64,000 nt of DNA from Rhabdornis inornatus (GCA_013397075.1 VWZS01011030.1:379334-443333), one strand, 5' to 3'. Numbered from the stretch's first letter, positions 25,001 to 40,000 are shown. The notes: a model not told the origin generated them from the letters alone. Made by a program: numbers and translations.

Positions 25001-28000
25001 GGATGGAACTGGGATAGGCTGAGCTCAACAGCGTGGAGGATTGGGAGCCCCATCACCTCCTCATCCTGCAAAACTCAGCCACAAGCCAGGACACAAGGTA
25101 AGGTCCCTGCATTATTCCCACCTCCTCAGGAGGAGGAATGAGCTCTACCACCAAACCCCTCAGGCCCTCAAACCTTTTTCCACTCTGGTTCTGGAAAAGG
25201 AAAGCTCAGAGCTGGGAATCCTTGCTGGTGTTTGCTCGGGATGAACGCCATGTCCAGGCGGGAGTGCACGCCTAGGGAAGGGAACGGCCACCACCGGCTG
25301 CACCAGGGCTATCTTGAGCTAACCTGGAAAAAGTGACAGGGATTCTCACAGCCCAGAAACAATCTCCACCCCTGCTCTCAAAGGGGCTCCAGAGAGGTCA
25401 GCCTGAGCTACGTTTTCCTGCCACAAACCTGGAGCCTGCTTGGTGAGCTATAAAATGTTCCCGTCCCTCTGCCTGGCAAGAGCTTTCCTGCTTCGTTCCC
25501 CAGACCTACAGAGACAGGGCTTCATTGGGCAGACACCCTTTGTTCACCTTGCCCTGGAAGGAGATTTAACCATGCACAGGACTTGTGCAGCACCAACAGA
25601 GAAGAAAGGGGAAAATGAGCCTTTTTGCAGCTGCAGCCCGTGGCATGCTCCAACACTTATAAAATCCAGACTGCATCAGTTAACCCTTGCTCCTGCAAGG
25701 CCAGGAATTGAAATTAAAATTGAAACTAAAATTGAAATTAAGTGTGTCTGTGAGTCTTTACTGGGCAGGGGAGAGGGGAGAGCTTTGCCATGGCTGTGCC
25801 ACTCAGAGCTGTTCATGCACAGCAGGAGCAGCCAAAGTAGGACCGACCTAAATATTCATACATCCTAAGTTGGATCCTCCAAGAGCTGTGCTACTGCCCC
25901 CGCTGGAGATCAGCATCTACACAGGCTCCAGACTGGCTGTGCCTTTTCCCACTGCATTCTCTGCTCTTTTTTAACCTTAAAGCTGGCTGAGGCTCATCCT
26001 TTTGCCATACACGCACTGACAGAGTTGTGCTTTTTCTCATCCCAGGTTTTAACACGACTCCAGAATCCAAAGGCTAAAATAAAACTGAAACAGATAATTA
26101 AAAGCCACAATCCTTCAAGGAGTCACAGCAACGCTGAGACTAGGCTTCGGTCTTGCTCTGCTGTCATGGCACATTCAGGCAGGATGTGACAATCTTCCCA
26201 TAAAGGCTCTGGGCACTCTGTTTAGAGAACCAGGCAAAAGCTGGCATCCTGGTAGCAATAGCCTGTCCTTAGTCATTTGTTTTAAAAGTGTGTCAGCTAA
26301 ACCCACCTGCAGAGCCCTTTGTTGCTTTAGCCACTCACAGTCAGGTACAGAACTAAAGGCTGAAATCTCTTGACCTTGAGGCAATGCACAGGAAAATTTC
26401 AGCCATTTCCCAGCCCACGAGTCAGATGGCAATTTCTATAGGGCAGAGCCTGGAAGGCAGAGCTTGGAGTCCTCTAGGGGAAAAAAAAAGCTTTTTAAAT
26501 TGACTCTCCTTACACAGCGACCGGCAGGGAGACCAAGCCAACATCACCAAATGAGTGTCCCGGAATCCTGATTTATTTCCCAACATCTGACGGGAAGGAG
26601 TGCATCAACCCGCTGTCATGGGCTCATTCCTGCCCAACTCACAGCGGATGCACCGACCACTCCCAGCTCAGACACTGCTGCTTCTCTCAGCAGATAGTTT
26701 AAGTGCCCCCCGATGAACAGAGACACTTTCCTGAATCAAAACCAACAGGAAGAAAACCCCAAGTCTCCACACAAAGTCGTATTTCAACCAAATCAGGTCC
26801 CAGCATTAGAAGAATTACAGGAGCTGGAGATGAAAATCTCCTTTTAAGCTGGAAAACTCATCCCCGATGAAGGATGGATGAGTTACTAAAACAAATATTG
26901 CATTTTGTTCTGGCTAACAGGACTCTGCTCAGGGGAGCTAAAGTACTCCCAAAGATTATCATTTATGCACAGCTGACTTCAACTCCTCTTGCTTGCTGAG
27001 CCCAGGCTGTGACACAACCTACAGATTTCTCCCACAACCTCTTCTGTTGTTTCTCAGTTGCTCTGGCAGTTTTATGGAATTTATCACCTGAGTACAGAGG
27101 TAAATAATAAAATACCAAACTCTGAGGATAAAATATCAAAACTCTCAGTCCTGGGCATGGGTTATACCCTTTCCTGGTTACCTGCCAGCCTATGGCCAAA
27201 ATCAGGCATCCCGTGCTCACTGCCTGCCTTGGGAGCCTTGCTGCTGCACTCCCAGAGACAATGATTAGGTGGCCCATGGCCACCCTAATAATTGCCCCAT
27301 AGCCCCACCAGCACTGGCTGATACTGGCCTGGCTGCCCCAAAATGACAGCAAACCCCTGCAACTGCCCAGACAGCTTTGGGGTGTGCCACTGGGCAGCCC
27401 TGGTTACTGAGGACCAGCTATTCTCACTTTCACCTACTCCCCACACTTCCAGTTTTCACACAGAAAGGGATTTGACTTCTCTCAAATCATCAGAGCAAAT
27501 AGAGGAAATAAACAAATAAATATCAAAGGCTTGAAACCCAAACACTTTAAAAGTTGCTACTGATAGTGACCAAGGAAGGGAAATGCCTCCTGTTCCCTAG
27601 AGCAGAGATGCTGCTCCTGAGCCATCAGGTCTCCTGCTGTGGGTCTTGCCTTTAAACTGCAAAATAAAAAAAAGAAGGAAAAGCTGTTGGAAAACCCCAT
27701 CAAAGATCTGCTCCTCTCTCCTGGCTTCCCATCCTCCTTGCTCCCTGTGCTGGCTGAGCCTTGCTCAAAGCCCAGCTTGAGTGAAGCGAGTTGAGGACGA
27801 GCCTCAGCCCTTTGAAGCAGCCACAACAGAGAGGGCATCCTCTCCTCTGGGATGTGCCACACGGGGCTGGCCTGGCCACCAGGACAGCAGAGCCAGCCCG
27901 GAATGTGTGGCAAGCAGGAGAGAGGCAGGGATGGAGGAGAAGCCATGGGGCAGAGCTCACAGCAGCCTCCCACACGAGCTGGGCGTTCAGAGAGGAGACT

Positions 28001-31000
28001 GTGCCCTTAAATCCCAAATCCCAAATCCCTCGAGGTGCCTTCCAGAAGGGCAGCCCAGATCTCCCAGCTGGTTTCAACTGGCTTAGCAGAGGAAATGCTT
28101 CCAATGCAAATGCTTCCTCTTTGCCTCTGATCTCCTGGCAGTTTTTGAGGAATTGGCCAATTTCAACCATGTTTTGACCATTTGAATAGAAATTGTTCAA
28201 AACTAATTCAGCTCCTGTTCATTTTTTGAATACCTGGTGGCTCGGTAAAAGGAAAGAGGATTATTAATGCAAGGACCAAGCAGCTGGGTGAGCCCACACT
28301 TTTACAAGACACAAGAACCCAGAGTCTCACATTGCTGCTTTAACAAAACAAAGGAAAATCCCAGCAGAGCTCAGCCCAGGTTTCTCCATGGGCATCCCTG
28401 GAGGTGCACAGTGGCAGGAGCAGCATTGCCACCCACTGCCACTTTCACATAACTCCCCTCATCTTCCTGGTAAAACCAGAGCTGGAAGAGCTGAATGAGC
28501 AAACCAAGCTCCAGATTTTGGTGTTTTTTAGGTATTAATCGTGGAGAAAGCAGAGATGGAGATGGTGGGGAGTGCAGCACCAATTGCACCTGTAGAGAGG
28601 GAATGCTGCCGCTGCTCCTGGGGGATGCTGGCCACCCCAGCCCGCCCATCCCTGCTCCATTCCCCCTGCCACAGACCTTCCTGTGGGCTTGGACCAGTAG
28701 ATGGCACCAGAATAACAGAAAAGCCCCTCTGCATCTCCCCAAATCGGCCATCAGCAGCATCCCTTCCTCGCCCCAGCACACAGGGCACGGGGCACGGCAC
28801 CAACCGATGGCTTTCAGCTCTATTTTAAAAGCCTGTTCAGAGCTGACCTCTTCGGGGCTTTGAAAAGTTCTACCATGCAAAAGAGATTTCAAACTAAGAG
28901 ATAACCTGCCTTTTTGAGGCTTATAAAATCTCTGTTGGTTTTTTTTTTCTTCTCCTGCAACTTAGATGCTGCTTTTAAATGAAACACATAAATGAACTAT
29001 TTACCCAAAGCATCTGCTTTTTCTCCATAATTGCTTTAACTTGGAGAAGGCTTCCCCTATCCAGCCAGAACTGGCAGAAGTTCTCTGCCTGCTGCATTTG
29101 AACAGGATCTGCTTTTCTTGATGCAGAAGCAACTCACTTGAATTGCTTTTTTACATTTTTAGGTAGGAAGGTTCCCTGCTCTTTGGCTCTTGTGACTGTC
29201 AGCACTGTGAGAGGAAAGACCAGTGCTGCTTCCCAAGCAGCTTCTGCTGCCAGGTAATGGCAACATCCCTGACTCCAGTGGGCTGAGCATCATCTCAACT
29301 CTCTCTAAACAAGCAACAGGACTGGCTCAGGTCAGGGTGGGCATTTTTGCCAAAAGAAATTTTTCTTTTTACAAAGAAGATGCCCCAAAACAGAATTAAC
29401 AGCCAGTGCATGTCCTGCAGCAAAATCCATCCACGTCACAGAGAGTTCAGGATGATCCTATTCCCATTCCTGCCTTGTGGTACCTCCTGATCATCAAGGT
29501 GAATAACCATGTTTTCAGAAGGACCTGGGCAGAGATGATGGTGGTCTGCAGGGATGGGCTCTGCAGCACAGACAGGATTCTCCCAGTCCCTGTCTCAGCT
29601 GTGACAAGATGTCCTTGGGCACTACATGGGCACACCAAACACCCCAGAGATGCAGCATAGCTCTGCCTGGGGCTGGTTTCATGTTCTTAGGCATTGATTC
29701 AGAAGCCTGAATCCTGCCTGGAGGATCTGGGACAAATTCAGAGACCACCTGACTTTTCACACCCAGACTGAGTTTTGAACGTGGCTCAGCCCAGCAAAGT
29801 TTTTAAAGCACTTTGATTATTTTGATCTTTTCCCCACATCCCCGTTATTAATCATCCTGAAGGAAAGTGTAATTCCTCCAAACCAAACCTCCTGCCAAAC
29901 CATTTCTCGGCACATTTTTTACTCAATGTCCCTTCTAGGAACAGAGCACATTTGGAAACCTCCATGATTCCATACTCCTTGGCCAGCAGCACATCCACAA
30001 CCACATGTCCACAAAAACTGAGCATAGGTGGAGAAAGGCTCCCATTGCCATGCCCAATTACCCATTACCCAATATTTTTTCCCAGAAATCCTTGGAATTT
30101 TGGTAGATTTTGGGTATTTTAGTGCAGATTTCAGGACTTTTATGGCCATTTTTAGTACAATTTTTGGGGGTTTTTGGCCATTTTAAGTCAGATTTCCCCT
30201 GGATGTTTTTCTCACCCGTTTTCCCACTTCTTTTCATCAGAAATCCCTGGAATCTCACTGGATTTTGGGGCCACTTCGGGGGTTTTTAGTGCACATTTTA
30301 CTACTTTTTGGGCCATTTTTAGTGTGATTTTTAGGGGATTTTTTTTTGCATTTTTAGTGCGAATTTTTAGGGATTTTTCTGGTTTTTCAGGCTGATTTTT
30401 TTTTCTGGGTTTTTCTGATGTTCTTCCCAGAAATCCTTGGAATTCTGGCAGATTTTGGGTGTTTCAGTGCAGATTTTGCGTATCCAGTGACTGATTTTAG
30501 GACATTTTTGGGGGGATTTTTTGATATTTGGATATGCTCAGTGGTGGAGCAGAGAACCAGCATGAGGGCTTTGTTTTATGAACCTTCCTGAAGAGCTGCC
30601 CTTCTCCAGCTCTTTGGGCATTCCTGGTTTAGCAGCTCTCTCCCTGCTGGCATCAGCACAGTGCTGATGCAGAGGATGGGTGAGTGCTCTAATCATCCCA
30701 ACCTTGCAAACCCTTGTGCTCCCTGCCCTTGGTGCCACCTGTGACCTCCCCAGGGAGCTCACCCCACCACTTCAGAGATGCTCTGTCCCACGAGGATGCT
30801 GAGCACGTTTATCCCTCTTCCCCCCACTGATTAGATTTGTAGCTCTCCCTGTTTCCCTCGTTTTACCTGAAGCTGGCAGGGTTGCAGTTACAGGAGACAC
30901 TGCTCACTCAGAGCCTCAGCCTGGCCAGAAACAGCAGAAATCACACACAACAGCCTGTTGCCTTCAGAGCTGCAATGAACTCCAAAAAAGTCCTGAAATA

Positions 31001-34000
31001 CAAGAGGAAGTTGAGCTATTCCCATGCTGATGTTTCCCCTTTACTTTGCCCTGCAGAGGCTTTCCTATCTCTGTTATTCCTAATAGTGGGATTTTAGAGA
31101 GGGGATTGTCCCATTATAAAAGGCAGCTGGTTCATGAAAGTTATGATCAGAGATGAGGACACTGCTTTCCTGTTGTGTTTCTCATTGTGTTTTGGTACAA
31201 ACCTGTAAACGGACTCGTACCAAGTGGATCTGTGCTCTCCATCTGCTCCTGTGATCTGATTTCCTAGCAGGAACATCCCTGACATGGGATTGTGCAGCAC
31301 ATCCTCTGTCCCCTGGCCAGAGCTGAGCTCTTCAGTTTCTGTGTGAGACTCAGCCATAGCATTTCACCCAGCTACCCCACCAGTGAGACCAATAATTCAT
31401 GGCTGACAAAAGCTGCTCTTCCAAAAGGGCTTCCAGACATTCATGGATGCAGCAGCCAGCGCTCTCCTCTGGAGTTATTTCTAGTGATTACACAGCATCT
31501 CACAGCTAAAAAATGCATTTCCTACCTCCTCTGAATGCATGTCTGGCTTTTGCTCCCAGCCACTGCCTCTCATTCCACCTTTCTGATGGGTTAAAGGCAG
31601 GGGGGAGAAAGAGTTCTACCTAGAAAGCCACAGAAATGTGGGTTCCAATCCATCATCACAAGTGTCTGGAAGAGCCTTTGCCACTGCAATCTAAAGTGCT
31701 CCCACTCAGAGGGGAGATCAGGGAAGCAGAGCAGAGAGCAAAGTCCTTCTGAGGATTCCTGGAGAGCAGCACCATGGGTGTAGCACGAGAGGCAGGGAGA
31801 ACAGGCATCAAAAAAGCAGGAACACCAGGGTTCAGCCCCCAGCTCCACACAGAGCTCTTCAATCCTCCCAGAACAAGGCATCCCCTTCACCTGGTGGCTG
31901 TAACCTCCTCCAGACACTGGCTCTCTCTGGCCAGAGGAACACAAAATACATAAAGGCAGAGATGGACCTGCCCACACTGATGAAGGGCAGCTTTCTGGGG
32001 TGGTTTTCCTGCTAATCACACCCTGGTTTTTCTTCTCCATCATTCCACGCAATGCCTGTGACCCTTCCCCATCCACATGCTCTCCCTCAGCTCGATGGGT
32101 GCCTCTTGCCCCACAGGCATCCCAGCTGAACACAGCACAGCAACTTGCCTGGAATGGGAGGGAAATTCAGAGGCAGCCAGAACAGATAAAACTCAGGATT
32201 AAACAAGTTCCCACTAAAGTCACGCAGCCACTGAAACTCGGGAGGATTCCCTTCCCAAGGTAGGATGAGCTCTATGCTCATCCTTGACACGTTTGTCCCC
32301 ATCAGATCTGTGATTGAAGTCTCAACAAGGTTTCCTTCCAAGGAAATCTCTTCCAAGGTTTCCTTCTGGGAGGATTTCCCTACTGCTTCACTTACGTCTG
32401 CAAGGGCAGAAGGCTTGGAAATCAGTTTATACTTGAGCCTGAGCATGTCTTAGTTCCTTCTAAACTGGAGTGGAGCTCTCTTTATCTCTTCTCTAGACTG
32501 TTTTTGACTCAGTTTGCACCTTCCTTGACACACAGCTTGCCCAAACAGAGCCCACGGCCAAGCAGCACAGGGAGAGGATGCCCCACAAACAAGGCAAAGC
32601 TGTAGGACATGCTGGGGATGAAAAACATCTGCCTCTCATAAAGATGTGGCGTTTTGCATTGAGCAGGAGAGCTGGTCCAAGGCCAGACAAGCTGATTTGC
32701 AAAAGCCATGGATGCACAGTGCTCCAACAGAGCCTCTCTGCTCCCAGTTCATCCCCCCTGGCACTCACCACCAGCAGATCCCGTGCTGCCCCCCTTGCCA
32801 GGGCACCACACAGGAACTCTGCACTGTGATGTGGGGAAATCTCTGTGATCTCACCAGAGGAGCACGGGCAGCCTCTTCCCCCAGCAAGCCAAATTCATCC
32901 ACTGGGAATCTCTGGCGGAGACGAGCCGGGTCCATGGCAGGGCTCCCGTGGGGCAGCAGCTCTCCCGCAGCTGCAGGGCTTGGCTGGTGCCAGGGCACTG
33001 AGCAGGAGGGTTAGCACCAAAATAGGGCATTAGTGAGCAAGTGGGGTTCTGCATTCTTCTCCAGGCCCTGCATTTTCCTAACGGGAATGCCTCAGAAAAC
33101 CCAGTGGGGGGGAAAGAGGAATTTGCAGTTCCCTTCCAAAAACCAGTCTTTGTTTGTTTGATCGTTTTTTTAAATGATCGAGTAACTTGTGAATACATTT
33201 TCTGATGATTCCCACATCCTCCCAGCTGGAGAATGGTTCATGAACAGACTCCAAGCTCTGTAAATGAGCTTGTTAGTCATAAGTCTTCAAACAGGCTTGA
33301 TAAACAACTTTCAGCCTGCAGGATATTCATCAACCATTCTGTCTGCCTGGTCTCCTGACACTAATTTATTATTTACAGTGAGAGAGATCCCTCTCCTAAA
33401 TCACAGGTGATTGTTTCTTTTTACTGATTAGTTGATATTAAAAAAAAAAAAAAGAGGAGAAACAATGAAAAACAAATCACAAGCATAGTGCTGCAAACAC
33501 TTATTCCTGAGCAGTCCTCCTAGTTTCCATGACACGTATCAGAAGTTTTCCAAATGAAACAAACTGTAAGTAACGATCTTTTTTGGCCAAACATTCAAGA
33601 GCAGGCTACAGCCAAGAAAAAGAGTGTGACCATCCCAACCATCCCAACTAAGAATTTCACTGCCTGCCACCAAACACTCCAGGATCCTTCCAGCTGATCA
33701 GCACGTGCTGCTCCTTGCATCCTTTGGGCTGGTGGAGAGCTCAGGCACCTCAAGATGTTCAGGAGATTCACATCCACGTGCAAAAACCTGTCCCTGAAAA
33801 CTGTTCCAGCCCACAGCATCAGGTGAGTTCCCTGCAGGAACAAACTTTGCTGAGGTTGCTCCAGACCATGGAAGGGGATATTCTCAATGCTAACCCCACA
33901 AACACAAGCAGATGAAACAGCAGTTTGCTTGGGATGGTGCAGAAGGAGGAGAATCTTCCCGAACTGCTGTTTAAGTCAAGTTCTTACATAACACATATAG

Positions 34001-37000
34001 CCAGAAAATGCCAAATCCCCTAATTAGGGCCCAGGGTTGTACCCAGTTACATTGGTAGGAAAACTGAGGCGTGGCAAGGTGATCCTGGTCAAGTTATGGC
34101 AGTGAGTATGGAGAAAAACAGACCTCAGGATCCTGTGGCCAACACACAAAGGCGTGTTTGAGCAACAAAAGACAGTCTGGGTCATCTGCTCTGATGTTTG
34201 GAGGAAGAAAAGCCCTTCTGTTCCAACTGAGATTTTGGGTGCAAGCCTTTTCTGGGCAGGCTGCTCCCAGCATCAGCACACACCTGACCCTAAAAACCTT
34301 CCCCAGCAGTTCTCCCAAGTGGAGAGGCCCTCAGTGCCTGGGGAACACACGGAGCAAACACCTTCCTCAAGGGGCTGCCTTGGGTGTGTGTGCATCAAAT
34401 CCACACTGTGCTTGCCCCACACCTCAGCTCCCAGGGAGAGACACAGACAGAGTCCCATCAGTCCCAGCAAAGGCAGCTGGATGCAGAGCTTGGCTCTGGG
34501 CTGGTCTTGAGAGCTTTTTTCCCTCTCCCTCAGTGGGAGATCACCAACACATTCTCTTGGAGATGCTCAGGCACTCAGCACTGGACAGGCAGCGCTACCA
34601 GCCCGTGCCCACAGCCAACCTTCCCTGGGACACAGCCTGGTCTCCAGCTTTCTCCAGCACTGCCAGCGTAGGAACCATCCACCCCAGCTCTGCTGGACAC
34701 ACAAACCTCCACTCTGTGCCTTCCACCCAGGGGTAAAGGTGAGGCTGCTGGATGATGATCAGCACGGAGCGCTGCCGGCGCTGCAGTGCAAGGTGGAGAG
34801 TGCTATAATGCTTTTTGGGAAACCAGCCCAGGCATGGTGGGGACAGGAGCTGCCTGCAGAGCCACCAGCAAGACCAGCCCTGTGCAGCAGCAGGCCCAGA
34901 GCATTAACACTCTGTTTTCACTGTTACGGCTCAGGCTCTTTTCCCTTTTAAGTCCAATCCATCCCCGCAGAGCCCCGACGCGGCTGAGCTGACATGGGAA
35001 GAAGTGACAGCTCTTTGAAAGCTGCAAGCATCCCTTTTTTTTTTTTTAAACAAATGTGGATCGTATTAGTGACACTTCCAAAAAAAGAAGATGATTTCCA
35101 GAGGCACTGAGCAGGTCTGGAGGGCCTTGACTGGCTGCAGCTCAGCCCAGCTCTCCCACCACTCACTCAGCAGCCACGAACAGCAAACCCCAGAGCAAAG
35201 AGACTGCTCCTGCTCCAGCACCTACACTGAGAGGGCTGGAAGCTGCTGGGATGCTGCCTTCTGCAGCCACCCAGCCTTGCTCCATCACCCTGCTTTGATC
35301 CCAGTGCCCTGCTGCTCCCATTCTCCTTTTCCAAGCCTGCCCACTCAGCAGCTGCTGCCGGCAATTCCCTCTTGCCCCAGACTGGCAGGACCACGGGTAA
35401 CTTGGATTTTGCTTTGGTCAAGGAGGCCACAGGAGAAGTTCATCTGCTGGTGGGCTCAGAGCAGGAAGCAGTGTCCCAGGCTCCTGATGAGCTCCAGCTC
35501 TCGGTGCAAAAGCAGTTTTGCTGCCTGAGCAGCTCATTGAGACGTGGAGAGGGTCCCAGCCAGATCTTGAGTGTCTCTTTGGACATTTGCCCTGCCCAGC
35601 AGTCTTGCTGACTGGCTGGAGTTTCTCCTGTAGGAAAATTTCTCTAGCCAGAATGGGGGAAAATTTGGGTGGAATATGAACTGGATGCTGCAATAGGATG
35701 TAGTGATTTGTTAAGAGCTTAGCTGGCTCCCTTTGCCTCTCATCTAACCTTCCCTTCCAGGAACACGAGGCACCAGGATGTCCTGGGCTGCCACCCCAAG
35801 GCAAATGTTCACTTCATATGGGCACGTATGAAATCCAGACTGTCTGGGACAGTGCTTTAAACAGTGGTGTAACCTTTTCTCGGCCTCTGGAGGTGTGAGA
35901 GGGCCCAGAACGCTATGTAAGCTGAAATAGATGCTCCTGGCTTGCTCATCAGACCTCTGCTCCCTCTTGGCCTTCCTAGACTCATCCCTGCAGATGCCAG
36001 GCTTTCTACTGCTCCCTTCCCTTCTCAACCAGAACCCTCCTGACACCTTCACTTGAAAGAAACTTCTCTTTGAGTGATGCCCCCAAAGTGCCAGCACACA
36101 GCATGTTCCAGAGATCAGCCAGGGCCAGCAGGAAAAGTGCAGGAAAGGAAACACAGGTTGGGAACACTCCAGATGTTTACAGTGCAAACCTATATTTACA
36201 ATGCAAAGGTGAGCAGGGCCGTGAAAAACTTCAAATTATCTCCAGTTAAGGAATAAAATGCACAGAATTCTTCCCTGTGAGCATGGGGAAGCCCTGGCAC
36301 AGGGTGCCCCTGGATCCTGGAAGTGTCCAAGGCCGGGCTGCACAGGGCTGGGAGTACACTGGGATAGTGGAAGGTGTCGGGGCTGGAACTGGATGATCTT
36401 TAAGGTCCTTCCAACCCAAACCATTCTGGATTCCATCAAACCAATCATAGCCAAGAAGTCCCTGAGGAGCTTTGGGAGCTGTGCTGGCTGGCCCTGGACA
36501 ATGGGAAAACTGTCCCAACACAAGGTGACAAAGGACAAATCCCAACACTGTAGGGCTGGTGGCACCTACATGCACACGTGCAAGTTTCCACTGACATAGT
36601 CTGCACCACAGAGCCTCTGTAGAGATTTCCAGTGGGTAGAAGAGGCTGGATTTCTGCTGCATCTCGCCCTCAGGAAGAGGCACTGCTGCCATCCTTCTCC
36701 ACACCCTCCAGAATACCATAAAACCCACTGGGATTTCAGCCCTCCTTTGAGCTGTCTGCTCTCCCACCAGAGCAGCCAGCGGGTTCTGAAGGTATTTCCC
36801 ACACGCAGCGACCAAACAACAGGTTTTTGTTGGGGGAACCAGACTAAAAAACTGCTCCACCACCCAAGCAGAAGCTGAAGCCTTTCTGCACCCTGCATAT
36901 AAAGCCAAGAGGACAATTCAAACATCAGAGCTGTGGACAACAGCTCCTCCAGCCAGCCTGTGATGATTCTCACTTCAAATCTCCATAATCCTCCCCAAAA

Positions 37001-40000
37001 GCCAAGCCTCCTTTAGGAAAGGCGAGCAGGGTGGGGAACCAGCAGGGCAGTGATTCATCCTCCCCAGAAACAGAGGCCCAAGCCTGGAATACTGTGACAC
37101 TTGGTAAATATTCGTGATGTACTTCATTATGCAACAGAGGCCCAGCAGGAACACAGCTCCCTCAGGGCTACTTAATATGGGTTTCAAAAACGATTAAATA
37201 TATCATAAACAACTCGCAACCAGGAATAAACACCTATAATCCCATCAAGTCATTCTGCTGATGTCAAAAACCATGGGAGTCAACTCGGTTACCGGGGGGA
37301 AAAATAAAAATACATCCTTGAAGGAATTACAGGCCTGTAATTCCATGTCTGCCTCGTCCAAGACACAACTCTCCCAGCACCTCCTGCTTATGCTCTGCCT
37401 GTGCTCTTGCTCTTTCCCTTTCAGGCTTCCTCATGTCACAGATTTTGATGCACTCTGCACTTCTGCAGAAGAGAGGCAAGAGGATCGAGCTCCTGACTGC
37501 AGACAGCAAAACCGTCCCATGCCGAAAAATACTCCACTGGCCGAAAAAGAAAAAAAAAAGACTTTTTTTGCGTGACTCAAGGCTGCTGGTCAAGTCTTCA
37601 AACACTAATACTCATCAGCTGGCATACACATAAGTGGCCCATTGAAATCGCATGCAATGACTCGTGTGAGTAAGGCCTGCACAAATTAACCCTGAGATAA
37701 TATTTTCCCATGCAATCACTGCTTTAGACATCATCAAAAAGATGGAAAATAGACTGGCTAGCAGTGGAAACTCGGTGCAGATGACAGAAAGCTGATGTTC
37801 ATTAAAAGCCTCTGAGCAGTTTAGACCAAACCTCTCAGTTTTATGAGAGATTTCAAAATCTAATTTTCATGGAAATGTTTTCATTATGTTAAGGGGGGAA
37901 GGAGGGAAAGTAAAAACCTTCGGCAAAATCTTTTTCAAATTAAAAAGTTGGAAGCTCTGAGTGGATGGATTGAAAACACAAATACCATCAGCAAATTATG
38001 AGACCATGAGAACCAGGAAGCAAAACTGATTATGATCAAAAAAAAGTGAAATTCACAAACAAACAGAAGTTTCTTTTCACCTGTCAAAAGGAAAAGCACT
38101 CACAGACAGAGCCAGCCTCTAAATTCACATGGCTCTTTTTTCTCTGTTAATAACAATACCTTGACCACTTTCGTTTATTTCTTTGTGCCTTTTTTTTTAA
38201 GGCTCCAGATATGTGGCAGAGCCACATTTCCATCTTCTGTCTTTGTCCAGAAGCTGCAGAAATTTACATAACACAAAACTTTTGCCAACTTCAAACTGCA
38301 GGATTCAGATATGTCAGAAAAATATCTGACACCGCGATACCCGCTGCAAGAACCACACATCTGCCAGCCTGAGGCCAAAATTAGATAGATATGCCCAAGG
38401 AACACAAATGGAAAGGAGTTAATCAAACTTCTAACAACTGCTGGGGGTTAGTTATCTGTTATTCAACCTTTAGCCAAGCGAACTCTCTTCAAAGCCTCGA
38501 GGATACGCGCGGTAAAATCAGCGCACGCGAAGATTTTTCCGACGAGGATCCGCGTTTTTCACGCAGATTATTTGCAACGAGCGCCTTAAAAACAATAATG
38601 ATCTGATCCTCGCTATTCCTAAGAAAAGTCTGCAGACTTTCCTTTTTTCAGAAGTCTGGAAAAAAGACTGTTTCCTCTTTCTAGGAGAAGATTCGCCGCT
38701 GTCCGTGGGGATCGAGGCACTGGCCGGATTCCCTGGCTCACCCCGGTGAAACCTGTGGATACCAGCACCAGCTGCTGCCCCAAGACTCTCTGTCCATCAG
38801 CAGGACAAGGCAGGAATAAAACTCCTAGCTTTAATCCATTTTCCTCTCCTCTATCTCTTGGTTGTACATCCCCTGTCTAAGGACGCAGCATCTTCTGGGA
38901 ATAAGGGTGATTTACTAACAAATGAGATGCTTAATACTCCAAGATAAAGCAGATAAAGTTTGCAGAGAAAATCCTGCAGTTGTCCCAGGTTCTTCTTCTT
39001 GCCCTCATCCTCAGCAACTCAGAAGCCTGAGGAATTGCTTTCCACATTTCCAAGCAGTGGCAGAGCTTTTCCACCTCTCTTTTTTTTTTTCTTTTTTGTG
39101 AAGGATGGGGAGGCACAGGAGCACAGACAATTCAGTACTTAGACACACTCTTTTACTCCTGCAGCAACCCCACTTGTCCTGATTAAAAAGAGGCAATTAA
39201 GGCAAAATGAGCAGCCATGTGGGAGCAGACCCAAAGTGTTCCAGCTCAGGATCCTGTTTCAGCCAGCCAGGAACAGCAGGCAGAGGGTTTAAGCCCAGGC
39301 AGCAAGGGAGAGATCTCTGTCCCAGCTCATCCTTCCAGTCTCCCTGAGCCAGCTGCCGCCTCCAAACCCTGCTGCAGTGAGCAGCCATCCTCATCCTCCC
39401 TGAATTTGTCAGTCCTTTCTTGAAACAACACCCATTTCTGATCTGTGCAAAATCCAGGGGTGACAAGCCCCATCACCAAACAGTGAGAAGGCTGAAAAAG
39501 CCCTTCCTCAACCTGCTGCCAGAGAAGAGGGGCTGAAGCCACACCAATGCTCTGCCTGACCTGCCTGAGCAGAGGAACTCTCTCACCTTTTCCCAGCAGT
39601 TTCTGGGATTTCCTTGACAAGGAGCAGCAGTACCGAGGGGTCACAACACTCACTGGGACAGAAAAAAAATCATGGGGGGACTCAAGCAGAGCCTGTGCTC
39701 AGCTTTAATTGTGAATCAGCCTAATACAATCTGTCAGCCCCCTGAGTGCCAGCACTTTTGTACTGAAGAGAGATTAAAGGACAGCAATAACCCCAAAACA
39801 CAGAACTTGAGCATGTAGTGGACTAAAGCACAGTTTATTCACTCCTCACAAAAGAAATCCCAGCGTAACAATTTTTCTTTTGCTGTTCATGCTTTCTCCA
39901 CACCATTTTATGAGCCATCAACAGTGAGTCTCAAACAAACCAACCAAATTTAAAAAAAAAGAAAAAGCAGGAGTCAAAAATGCCCATATGCAAAAAAAAA

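Larger units (their letters stand above)
13327..30054. other. PRRX1 intron 1, 3' half: no gene found
   Basis: About 16.7 kb of intron between exon 2 and the minisatellite. Open frames are short and lack paired splice sites, apart from an isolated exon-like frame at 13851-14141 discussed as a finding. It has scattered poly(A)/poly(T) runs (for example 19298-19330 and 28939-28950), small tandem repeats and one CpG-dense islet near 15.2 kb, listed separately. Some A/T-rich stretches, such as 22.0-23.0 kb, could be conserved non-coding DNA, but that needs alignment. Confidence 0.6.

Noticed and set aside
36246..36908. 220-codon minus-strand open frame
   Set aside because: It runs antisense through the CR1 tail and flanking intron; no domain and no splice sites.
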